Of a stretch of DNA of 5,549 nucleotides, positions 1 to 5,537 are shown piece by piece (the first letter of the stretch is position 1; the number at the start of each line of letters is the position of its first letter). A program made the position numbers and the translations under genes. The stretch is from the NCBI GenBank assembly GCA_902802975.1, contig CADCOF010000101.1, forward strand, positions 1 to 5,549, in the 5' to 3' direction. The DNA comes from an uncultured Ruminococcus sp. GTDB taxonomy: Bacteria; Bacillota; Clostridia; Oscillospirales; Acutalibacteraceae. The notes beneath the pieces were generated by a model. That model saw nothing but the letters and a program-made list of their open reading frames with translations. It was not told where the DNA came from and made no database searches.

Positions 1-20
1 AGCATCACAAAGTTTTTCGC

Positions 21-44
21 CAAGCCTTTTTTCAAAAAGGCTTG
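21..44. repeat. Perfect inverted repeat (hairpin), probable dispersed intergenic element
   Basis: Two 11-base arms, CAAGCCTTTTT (21-31) and AAAAAGGCTTG (34-44), are exact reverse complements with two bases between them, so a 10-bp stem with a 4-base loop is realistic. Neither strand has a T-run directly after the stem, so it does not look like a standard rho-independent terminator. It leads straight into a G+C-rich block. From memory, similar hairpins followed by GCCGCCGGAGGC-like sequence recur between genes in Ruminococcaceae; that is recollection, not something shown here. Confidence 0.6.
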
Positions 45-277
45 CCGCCGGAGGCATACCGAAAGCTTAAGTTGATGACATTGGGCGCGATGGGGGTGCG
101 GTCTGCCAGTGGCAGACATTGCCGTCGGGGACGGTTCCCAACCGAAGGCAACAGCACCGACCGAACCGGCAGGTGAGACCCGCGCGCATTAAATCTGCTA
201 TACGAAAAAATCAAAACGCGTATTGGGAGCGGTGCCACGCCGCCACGCCGGTATATTCAGAATTTTAGGTGAATAAT
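45..277. other. Intergenic leader with G+C-rich, stem-forming block; no convincing gene
   Basis: By my count 67 of 100 bases in 81-180 are G or C, against roughly 17% G+C in the other intergenic stretch of this window (4381-4500). Stems visible by eye are GTCTGCC/GGCAGAC (101-107 with 111-117, 3-base loop), TTGCC/GGCAA (119-123 with 147-151), and a possible closing helix of GCGGTCT (98-104) with AGACCCGC (176-183) that has one bulged C and competes with the first stem. An 8-base unit GCCACGCC is directly repeated at 234-241 and 242-249. The block could be a dispersed repeat, a structured RNA or a remnant of mobile DNA. A weak extended -10-like TGCTATACG (196-204) is the only promoter hint before mnmE. 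Confidence 0.5.
267..272 (+). promoter_or_regulatory. mnmE ribosome binding site (decides the start)
   Basis: AGGTGA lies five bases before the ATG at 278. A longer reading frame could begin at a GTG at 269, but that codon lies inside this Shine-Dalgarno sequence and has no site of its own. The ATG at 278 is therefore preferred. Confidence 0.8.
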
Positions 278-1657
278 ATGAATAATTTGATAAATAAAAC
301 TACAATTGCTGCAATATCAACTCCTTTAGGTACAGGTGGTATCAGTGTAATAAGATTATCGGGAGATATTGCTATTGATGTAGTTGACAATATTTTTAGA
401 TCTGTAAGTGGAAAAAAGCTTTCCGAACTTAATGGGTACAGTGCCCTTTTTGGAAAAGTGTTTGATAATGATGAACCTGTTGATGAAGCTGTGGTTACTG
501 TATTTCGCGCTCCTCATAGTTATACCGGAGAAAATGTGGTTGAAGTGTCGTGCCACGGAGGTATGTATGTTACTAACAGGATTCTTAGAATCATATTAAA
601 CAACGGTGCGTATCCTGCACAGCCCGGTGAATTTACTCAGAGAGCCTTTTTGAACGGAAAGATTGATCTTGCAGAATCGGAAGCCGTAATGGATATTATT
701 TCGGCTAAAGGCAAGGCTGCTGCAAGATCAGCTCTGAATATAAAAGAGGGCAGACTAAGCAAGGAAATTTCAGTTATAAAAAATATGCTTATTGATCAGG
801 CTGCACATCTTGCTGCATGGGCTGATTATCCCGAGGAGGATGTACCCGAGGTAACTGCTGATTCATTGGTGAACAGTTTAACCGAGATACATAATTTACT
901 GCTGAAACTGCTGCGTTCATATGACACAGGTAAAGCAGTGAAACAAGGTGTGGATACTCTTATTATTGGTAAACCAAATGTTGGAAAATCTACATTGATG
1001 AATTTTTTATCGGGTACACAAAAGAGTATTGTCACTGATATTCCGGGTACTACAAGAGATATGATCGAGGAAACTGTGGTGCTGGGCAGTGTGGTGCTTA
1101 TTCTTTCTGATACTGCCGGTATGAGAAACACAGATGATCCGATTGAGCAGATCGGCGTTGATCTTGTAAGAAAACGTCTCAAATCATGTGGTCTTGCTCT
1201 TGTGATGTTTGATGCCTCCAGGCAGCTTGATGAAAACGATTTTGAATTATTATCGGTTTTGTCCGATACTCCTTCTGTTGCGGTGATCAATAAAACTGAT
1301 CTTGATATTATGATAGATACAGAAAGAATTAAACAAAGTGCTGCACGCTGTGTTTATATTTCAGCTGAAACAGGAGAAGGAATAGATCGATTGATTGAAG
1401 CAGTGGAAGATATTACAGGAGCGGCTGAATTTGATGAGAATGCTGCGGTGTTGTCCAATGAGAGACAGTATCAATGCGTCAGTAAAGCTGTTGATACTGT
1501 GAAAGAAACTATAAGTGCTATAGAAATGGGAATAACACTTGACGCCGTTACTGTGCTTATTGAGGAGGCAATTCAAAGCTTGATGGAGCTTACAGGCGAG
1601 CGCGCAAGCGAAGAGATCATTCACAATGTATTTTCGAAATTCTGTGTTGGAAAATAA
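278..1657 (+). CDS. mnmE: tRNA uridine-5-carboxymethylaminomethyl(34) synthesis GTPase MnmE
   Basis: MnmE (TrmE) is a GTPase that works with MnmG to install the (carboxymethyl)aminomethyl group at C5 of the wobble uridine (U34) of certain tRNAs, using a folate one-carbon donor. From the ATG at 278 the protein has 459 residues, the same as I recall for Bacillus subtilis MnmE. The N-terminal folate-binding part opens with the typical TIAAISTPLGTGG. The inserted Ras-like G domain is complete: G1 GKPNVGKS (231-238), G2 GTTRD (257-261), G3 DTAG (278-281), G4 NKTD (338-341) and a G5-like SAE (362-364). The C-terminus has the family hallmark FCVGK with the catalytic cysteine at C456, three residues from the end. 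mnmG starts 21 bases after the stop, so the two are probably co-transcribed. Nothing is missing or frameshifted. Its usual upstream neighbour in Firmicutes (jag/yidC) is outside the window. Confidence 0.97.
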   Translation: MNNLINKTTIAAISTPLGTGGISVIRLSGDIAIDVVDNIFRSVSGKKLSELNGYSALFGKVFDNDEPVDEAVVTVFRAPHSYTGENVVEVSCHGGMYVTNRILRIILNNGAYPAQPGEFTQRAFLNGKIDLAESEAVMDIISAKGKAAARSALNIKEGRLSKEISVIKNMLIDQAAHLAAWADYPEEDVPEVTADSLVNSLTEIHNLLLKLLRSYDTGKAVKQGVDTLIIGKPNVGKSTLMNFLSGTQKSIVTDIPGTTRDMIEETVVLGSVVLILSDTAGMRNTDDPIEQIGVDLVRKRLKSCGLALVMFDASRQLDENDFELLSVLSDTPSVAVINKTDLDIMIDTERIKQSAARCVYISAETGEGIDRLIEAVEDITGAAEFDENAAVLSNERQYQCVSKAVDTVKETISAIEMGITLDAVTVLIEEAIQSLMELTGERASEEIIHNVFSKFCVGK

Positions 1658-1678
1658 TATGTCTTGAGGTGATAAAGT

Positions 1679-3538
1679 ATGAGTTATTTTGCCGGTGAAT
1701 ATGATATTGCCGTGATTGGCGCGGGTCATGCAGGCATAGAGGCTGCGCTTGCAGGTGCAAGGCTCGGCTGTAAAACTGTGGTTTTTACTATCAATATGGA
1801 CGCTGTAGGAAATTGTCCGTGCAATCCTTCTATCGGAGGAACAGCAAAAGGACATCTCGTTCGTGAGATTGACGCGCTTGGAGGTGAGATGGGGAAGACT
1901 GCCGACGAGTGTATGCTTCAAATGAGAATGCTCAATAGGGGAAAGGGACCGGCAGTTCATTCGCTGCGTGCGCAGATTGACAGAAGAAAATACAGCGAAG
2001 TTATGAAACACAAGCTTGAGACTCAAGAGAATTTGGAGCTTCATCAGGCAGAAATTATTTCTGTCAAGAAAGACGGTGAAAAATGGCAGCTTGAAACAAG
2101 AATGGGTGCCATTTATACGTTTAGTGCCGTTATAGTTGCCACCGGTACATATTTGGGCGGACGTATTTTTGTCGGTGAGGTTTCTTATGAAAGCGGTCCT
2201 GACGGAGTTTTTCCTGCGGCGTTTTTAGGACAGTCTTTGAAAGAGCTTGGCTTGTCGTTAAGGCGATTCAAGACCGGCACACCTGCGAGAGTGCTTAAAT
2301 CAAGTATCGACTTCTCTGATCTTGAAGAGCAATGCGGAGATGAACCTGTTGTTCCATTTTCCTACGATACGCAAACGCTGCCCGAGAATAAGGTGAAGTG
2401 TCATATCAGCTGGACAAACGAAAAGACTAAGCAGATCATACTCGATAATATTGACAGATCACCGCTTTACAGCGGTATGATCCACGGAATAGGTCCCAGA
2501 TATTGTCCAAGCATTGAAGATAAAATTGTTCGTTTTTCAGATAAACCGCGGCATCAGCTTTTTATTGAGCCGTGCGGCGAGAATACCGAGGAAATGTATC
2601 TTCAGGGAATGTCCTCCTCACTGCCCGAGGAAGTTCAGCTGCAGTTTTATCATTCTATTAAAGGACTTGAGAATGTTATTATTATGCGCTGTGCATACGC
2701 AATTGAGTATGACTGCGTTGATCCTCTTCAAATGAATAATACACTGGAGTTTATTGAATATCCGGGTTTGTATGGTGCGGGTCAGTTCAACGGTTCATCG
2801 GGATATGAAGAAGCAGCCGCACAGGGGCTTGTTGCAGGAATAAATGCCGCGTTGAAAATCAAAGGGGAAGAGCCGATGATTCTTGACAGAGCCGGTTCTT
2901 ATATCGGAACGTTGATAGATGATCTTGTGACAAAGGGTGTAAATGATCCATACAGAATGATGACCTCAAGAAGTGAATACCGTTTGATCTTGAGACAAGA
3001 TAATGCCGATGAAAGAATGACTCCAATAGGACGCAGAGTTGGTTTAATTTCCGATGAGCGATATGAACGCTTTTTATTGAAACAACAGTTAAAAGCAGAG
3101 GAGCTTAAACGCTTGAAAGAAACTGTTATTGCGCCAAATGAGAAAGTAAACAGTGTAATTGTTTCACGTGAAACATCTCCTATTACTACAGGTGTGCGTC
3201 TGATTGATTTGATGAAACGTCCGCAGTTATCCTATGAGGCACTGAAAGAAATTGACGAGACTCGCCCCGACTTAGACGCAAATATTTTTGAACAAATAGA
3301 AATAGAAGTGAAATACGAGGGCTATATAAATAAGCAGCTGGCGCAGGTGGAGCAGATGAGAAGAATGGAGTCAAAAGCTTTGCCTATAGATCTTGATTAC
3401 ACAACCATTACCGGACTCAGACTTGAGGCGCAGGAAAAGCTGAATAAGGTTCACCCGACAAATCTTGGTCAGGCAAGCAGAATATCAGGTGTAAGCCCGG
3501 CAGATATAAGTGTTCTTGTTATTTGGCTGTCGAGGTGA
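1679..3538 (+). CDS. mnmG: tRNA uridine-5-carboxymethylaminomethyl(34) synthesis enzyme MnmG (GidA)
   Basis: MnmG is the FAD-dependent partner of MnmE in wobble-uridine modification of tRNA in the cytoplasm. The 619-residue product is close to the usual 620-630. It begins with a Rossmann FAD-binding motif, GAGHAGIE (14-21), followed by CNPSIGG (48-54). Both GidA family signatures are present: GIGPRYCPSIEDK (from residue 270, with C276 matching the catalytic cysteine near 277 of the Escherichia coli enzyme) and GAGQFNG...GYEEAAAQG (from residue 366). The C-terminal helical domain, which binds MnmE and tRNA, ends in the expected SRISGVSPADISVL. The ATG at 1679 is preceded by GAGGTGAT (1666-1673), which fixes the start. 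The rsmG ribosome binding site overlaps the stop codon, implying coupled translation. Codons for V495-S-R-E-T499 spell a full parS site (3160-3175), in a poorly conserved segment before the conserved RP..SY region. Confidence 0.97.
   Translation: MSYFAGEYDIAVIGAGHAGIEAALAGARLGCKTVVFTINMDAVGNCPCNPSIGGTAKGHLVREIDALGGEMGKTADECMLQMRMLNRGKGPAVHSLRAQIDRRKYSEVMKHKLETQENLELHQAEIISVKKDGEKWQLETRMGAIYTFSAVIVATGTYLGGRIFVGEVSYESGPDGVFPAAFLGQSLKELGLSLRRFKTGTPARVLKSSIDFSDLEEQCGDEPVVPFSYDTQTLPENKVKCHISWTNEKTKQIILDNIDRSPLYSGMIHGIGPRYCPSIEDKIVRFSDKPRHQLFIEPCGENTEEMYLQGMSSSLPEEVQLQFYHSIKGLENVIIMRCAYAIEYDCVDPLQMNNTLEFIEYPGLYGAGQFNGSSGYEEAAAQGLVAGINAALKIKGEEPMILDRAGSYIGTLIDDLVTKGVNDPYRMMTSRSEYRLILRQDNADERMTPIGRRVGLISDERYERFLLKQQLKAEELKRLKETVIAPNEKVNSVIVSRETSPITTGVRLIDLMKRPQLSYEALKEIDETRPDLDANIFEQIEIEVKYEGYINKQLAQVEQMRRMESKALPIDLDYTTITGLRLEAQEKLNKVHPTNLGQASRISGVSPADISVLVIWLSR
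3160..3175. promoter_or_regulatory. parS centromere-like site inside mnmG
   Basis: TGTTTCACGTGAAACA is a perfect 16-bp palindrome and matches the Bacillus parS consensus TGTTNCACGTGAAACA at every position. ParB (Spo0J) clamps load at such sites near the origin. It lies within the mnmG reading frame, and the identical 16-mer appears three more times at the right end of the window. Given the peptide VSRET, the codons could be written 1152 ways, and only one gives this palindrome. Confidence 0.93.
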
Positions 3539-3539
3539 G
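3532..3539 (+). promoter_or_regulatory. rsmG ribosome binding site overlapping the mnmG stop codon
   Basis: GAGGTGAG covers the mnmG TGA stop (3536-3538) and lies three bases before the ATG at 3543. It selects that ATG over an in-frame GTG at 3510 inside mnmG, and suggests translational coupling of the two genes. Confidence 0.8.
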
Positions 3540-3542
3540 TGT

Positions 3543-4247
3543 ATGGAAAAATTAATCAACTATTGTGATTCTATAGGAATAACACTTGATGACAAAGCAG
3601 TAGATAGGTTCAATACATATATGAGTATTGTTCTTAATTGGAATGAGAAAATTAATTTGACATCTATTACAGATAAGGATGAATTCATTGTTAAACATTT
3701 TTGTGACAGTCTTTCACTCCTTAGTGTTATCGAACCTGAAGAGTGTGCCACCGTGATTGATATTGGTACAGGTGCGGGATTTCCGGCTATACCATTAAAA
3801 ATTGTAAGACCTGATCTCGAAATAACTATGCTGGACAGCTTGAATAAACGACTTGTTTTTATATCAAACGAAGTGCTGCCCAAGCTTGATTTGAAGTGCA
3901 AAGTCATTCATGGCAGGGCAGAAGAGATATCAAAAACAAAAGAACATAGAGAACAATACGATTATGCAGTAAGCCGCGCAGTGGCGAATATGTCATCACT
4001 TAGTGAGTATTGTTTGCCTTTTGTTGCAGTAGGCGGTACATTTATTGCAATGAAAGGCCGTGAATGTATGGATGAGATAAAAGACGCAGAAAATGCAATT
4101 TCGATTTTAGGCGGAGATTTGTCTGATGTAATTGGCTTGGAACTTCCTGACGGAAGCAGCAGAAGTATTGTTATAGTTGATAAGACTGAAAAAACGCCTG
4201 TGAAATATCCCAGAAGGGGAGTAAAGATAGCTAAGAATCCATTGTAA
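3543..4247 (+). CDS. rsmG: 16S rRNA (guanine-N7)-methyltransferase RsmG (GidB)
   Basis: RsmG transfers a methyl group from S-adenosylmethionine to N7 of G527 (E. coli numbering) in the 530 loop of 16S rRNA; in several bacteria its loss gives low-level streptomycin resistance. The product has 234 residues, near the ~239 I recall for B. subtilis. The N-terminal helical part contains the family pattern NWNEKINLTSI followed by KHFCDSLSLL. The SAM-binding motif is VIDIGTGAGFPAIP (from residue 71; glycine-rich loop G75-G79 then F80-P81). The acidic residue after strand 2 is D98 in LDSLNKR, and the conserved VSRA is at 143-146, followed later by GGTFIAMKG. The C-terminus, YPRRGVKIAKNPL, follows the family's basic tail. 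It begins four bases after the mnmG stop and is the last gene of the operon, being followed by a terminator. No defects are seen. Confidence 0.96.
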   Translation: MEKLINYCDSIGITLDDKAVDRFNTYMSIVLNWNEKINLTSITDKDEFIVKHFCDSLSLLSVIEPEECATVIDIGTGAGFPAIPLKIVRPDLEITMLDSLNKRLVFISNEVLPKLDLKCKVIHGRAEEISKTKEHREQYDYAVSRAVANMSSLSEYCLPFVAVGGTFIAMKGRECMDEIKDAENAISILGGDLSDVIGLELPDGSSRSIVIVDKTEKTPVKYPRRGVKIAKNPL

Positions 4248-4290
4248 AGAACATAACGAAAATTTTAGAAATGTTTTGATTTATCGAAAT

Positions 4291-4311
4291 TACAACATTT
4301 GAAGTGTTGTA
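4291..4311 (+). terminator. Weak hairpin after rsmG, possible first terminator
   Basis: TACAACA (4291-4297) pairs exactly with TGTTGTA (4305-4311) around a 7-base loop, and a T-rich stretch (TTGTTTTC) follows. The stem is A+T-rich and the T-run is broken. It may be an auxiliary terminator or an RNA 3'-end stabiliser upstream of the stronger one at 4344. Confidence 0.35.
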
Positions 4312-4343
4312 TTGTTTTCAGGAAAATTCGTTGCAAACGCATG

Positions 4344-4378
4344 AAAAAAGGGCATCGATTGTGATGTCCTTTTTTATA
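4344..4378. terminator. Strong rho-independent terminator of the mnmE-mnmG-rsmG operon
   Basis: AAAAAAGGGCATC (4344-4356) pairs with GATGTCCTTTTTT (4363-4375) around the 6-base loop GATTGT. This makes a 13-bp stem with one G-U pair, ending in a run of six T's. The A-run on the left makes it potentially active on the minus strand as well. It separates the rsmG transcript from the next gene. Confidence 0.85.
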
Positions 4379-4504
4379 TATTTTATTTTTTGTTATGAGA
4401 AATTTTATCACAAAATCAAGATTACTTTCTTATTAAAAATTCAAATATTCAGATAGAATTTTTTATATTGCCTTTATATTACGACATCTTTTTTATATAA
4501 AATG
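4379..4504. other. A+T-rich intergenic spacer upstream of the noc-like gene
   Basis: Only about 20 of 120 bases in 4381-4500 are G or C. I see no reading frame with a ribosome binding site. There is an imperfect A+T hairpin (TTTTGT 4388-4393 with ACAAAA 4410-4415) and many A- and T-runs that could bend the DNA or act as promoter upstream elements. With the rest of 4248-4538 this makes a 291-base gap between genes. Confidence 0.6.
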
Positions 4505-4513
4505 TGATATACT
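4505..4513 (+). promoter_or_regulatory. Candidate extended -10 promoter for the noc-like gene
   Basis: TGATATACT fits TGnTATAAT with one mismatch in the hexamer (TATACT, 4508-4513). Transcription would start near 4520, about 19 bases before the TTG start. No good -35 hexamer lies 16-18 bases upstream (CATCTT at 4485-4490 is poor), which is tolerated by extended -10 promoters. The upstream terminator makes a separate promoter likely. Confidence 0.5.
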
Positions 4514-4522
4514 GATTTCAGT
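4511..4522. promoter_or_regulatory. Small dyad over the candidate start point, possible operator
   Basis: ACTGA (4511-4515) and TCAGT (4518-4522) form an inverted repeat around two T's. It overlaps the end of the -10 hexamer and the predicted start point, where a repressor could act. Five-base arms are short enough to arise by chance. Confidence 0.25.
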
Positions 4523-4527
4523 GAAAT

Positions 4528-4536
4528 GAGGTGATC
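4528..4536 (+). promoter_or_regulatory. Strong ribosome binding site selecting a TTG start
   Basis: GAGGTGATC is complementary to nine bases of the usual 16S rRNA 3' end and sits two bases before the TTG at 4539. It supports that unusual start codon. An ATG at 4526 overlapping this site stops after two codons and is not a candidate. Confidence 0.8.
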
Positions 4537-4538
4537 AA

Positions 4539-5327
4539 TTGAGTAAAAATGTCAAAGCTGAACCAAAAATTATAATGATCCCCATTTATATGATCAGCAG
4601 TTCAAAACATAAAGCCAGACACAAGTATATACGTTTTGATCTTTATGAGCTTACAAAAAGCATCGAAAAGAATGGTATTATACAGCCGCTTATAGTTAGA
4701 TATGTAGCAAAGTATTATTATGAATTGATAGCCGGAGAACGAAGAATACAGGCCGCTGTTTTGGCGGGTTTGAGAAGAGTTCCATGCGTTGTATTACATT
4801 GTACGGAGCAGCAATCTTACGTTTACAGTCTGGTTGAAAATATACAGAGGAAAAGTATGGATACATTGGAACGATCGGAAGCATTACGAATTCTAATAGA
4901 AGATTATAAAATGACTAAAGATCAGGCAGCCAGACAACTTGGAATTTCAAGAATCAAAGTTGATGAATACTTGGAGCTTAAGAACCTTGATCAATCTATT
5001 CAGAGAGTGTTGATCAATAATTCGGTTTCAATTGATACATTAGTAAAATTGTCTAAACTTGATAAAATAACTCAGCTTTGTATTGCAAACGATATAAACG
5101 AAAATGATATCGATAATTTGAATGATTTTTATTTGTCTGAAATTATTGATAAGTATACAAGGACTACTCCAACGGTTAAAGGGTCGGTTAAAGATATCCG
5201 TTTGCTGTATAATACAATTGAAAATGCGGTTGCCGCTATTAGCCATTCAGGGGTAAATGTGACATATAGAAGAACAGATACCGATGATTACGTAGATTAC
5301 AATATACATATTGCTAAAGCTAAATAG
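4539..5327 (+). CDS. noc: ParB/Noc-family chromosome partitioning or nucleoid-occlusion protein, divergent
   Basis: The 262-residue product belongs to the ParB family of CTP-dependent DNA clamps. Visible landmarks are NGIIQPLIVR (45-54), the CTP-pocket motif GERR (66-69), ENIQR (100-104) and a helix-turn-helix around 125-147 (MTKDQAARQLGISR, then VDEYLEL). The C-terminal dimerisation part, from D219-I-R through NTI (225-227), SGV (237-239) and DDYVDYNIHI, lines up by eye with the end of B. subtilis Noc. Its place right after rsmG is also the Noc position. Noc binds sites around the origin and stops the division machinery closing over the nucleoid. Oddities: there is no N-terminal ParA-activating LGKGL motif as in Spo0J; the short N-terminus does not resemble Noc's membrane-targeting helix; the usual NPxQPR element is degenerate (S-K-H-K-A-R, 22-27); and GERRxRA reads GERRIQA. 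It starts with TTG and has its own probable promoter and terminator. A second ParB paralogue is the main alternative. Confidence 0.75.
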   Translation: MSKNVKAEPKIIMIPIYMISSSKHKARHKYIRFDLYELTKSIEKNGIIQPLIVRYVAKYYYELIAGERRIQAAVLAGLRRVPCVVLHCTEQQSYVYSLVENIQRKSMDTLERSEALRILIEDYKMTKDQAARQLGISRIKVDEYLELKNLDQSIQRVLINNSVSIDTLVKLSKLDKITQLCIANDINENDIDNLNDFYLSEIIDKYTRTTPTVKGSVKDIRLLYNTIENAVAAISHSGVNVTYRRTDTDDYVDYNIHIAKAK

Positions 5328-5360
5328 GAGTACAAGAATTATCCATATACACATTTCTTA

Positions 5361-5378
5361 GGAAGTAGAAATACTTCC
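5361..5378 (+). other. GAAA-loop hairpin in the 3' untranslated region of the noc-like gene
   Basis: GGAAGTA (5361-5367) and TACTTCC (5372-5378) pair perfectly around GAAA, a GNRA-type tetraloop. No T-run follows, so it is not itself a terminator. It lies eight bases before the terminator stem and may protect the mRNA end or be part of a short structured RNA. Confidence 0.5.
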
Positions 5379-5386
5379 GCCCTCCA

Positions 5387-5428
5387 ACAAAAACTGTCGT
5401 TCGTATAATCGTGCGGCAGTTTTTGTTT
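5387..5428 (+). terminator. Rho-independent terminator of the noc-like gene
   Basis: ACAAAAACTGTCGT (5387-5400) pairs with GCGGCAGTTTTTGT (5413-5426), giving 14 pairs including two G-U pairs and a 12-base loop. The right arm carries a five-T run followed by GTTT. The stem is A-rich on the left, so weak activity on the other strand is possible. Its 3' end overlaps the first parS of the array. Confidence 0.8.
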
Positions 5429-5439
5429 CACGTGAAACA
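5424..5439. promoter_or_regulatory. parS site, array copy 1
   Basis: Perfect TGTTTCACGTGAAACA, extended by one base each side into an 18-bp palindrome (5423-5440). Its first three bases are shared with the 3' arm of the terminator that ends the noc-like gene. Confidence 0.93.
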
Positions 5440-5472
5440 ATTTAGATTAATTTGAGGTAATTTCAGATATTT

Positions 5473-5488
5473 TGTTTCACGTGAAACA
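5473..5488. promoter_or_regulatory. parS site, array copy 2
   Basis: Identical 16-mer, again an 18-bp palindrome with its flanking T and A (5472-5489). It is 49 bp from copy 1, leaving 33 bp between the two sites. Confidence 0.93.
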
Positions 5489-5521
5489 ATTTGGATTGAT
5501 TTGAAGTATTCTGAGATATTT

Positions 5522-5537
5522 TGTTTCACGTGAAACA
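5522..5537. promoter_or_regulatory. parS site, array copy 3
   Basis: Identical 16-mer with the same 18-bp palindrome (5521-5538) and the same 49-bp step from copy 2. Only 12 bases of sequence remain after it, so whether a fourth copy follows cannot be seen. Confidence 0.93.

Noticed and set aside
32..238. 68-codon reading frame on the minus strand in the leader
   Set aside because: It starts with GTG without a visible Shine-Dalgarno sequence, runs through the hairpin and repeat-rich G+C block, and shows no recognisable domain. An open frame is easily explained by the G+C-rich composition.
269..277. GTG start giving mnmE three extra residues
   Set aside because: The GTG lies inside the Shine-Dalgarno sequence AGGTGA that correctly spaces the ATG at 278.
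826..1290. 154-codon minus-strand reading frame inside mnmE
   Set aside because: It is antisense to the conserved GTPase domain and low-complexity, serine- and threonine-rich, as expected of a shadow frame.
1361..2044. 227-codon minus-strand reading frame across the mnmE/mnmG junction
   Set aside because: It is antisense to two well-conserved genes, and its translation shows no family features.
3510..3542. GTG start giving rsmG eleven extra residues
   Set aside because: It lies inside the mnmG end and has no ribosome binding site, whereas GAGGTGAG sits properly before the ATG at 3543.
4257..4290. Possible riboswitch or leader RNA after rsmG
   Set aside because: It is A+T-rich with no recognisable conserved core, and it lies downstream of the operon and before a terminator that separates it from the next gene.
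5339..5347. DnaA-box-like TTATCCATA near the parS array
   Set aside because: One mismatch to TTATNCACA and no second box nearby, so it is not evidence of a replication origin inside this window.
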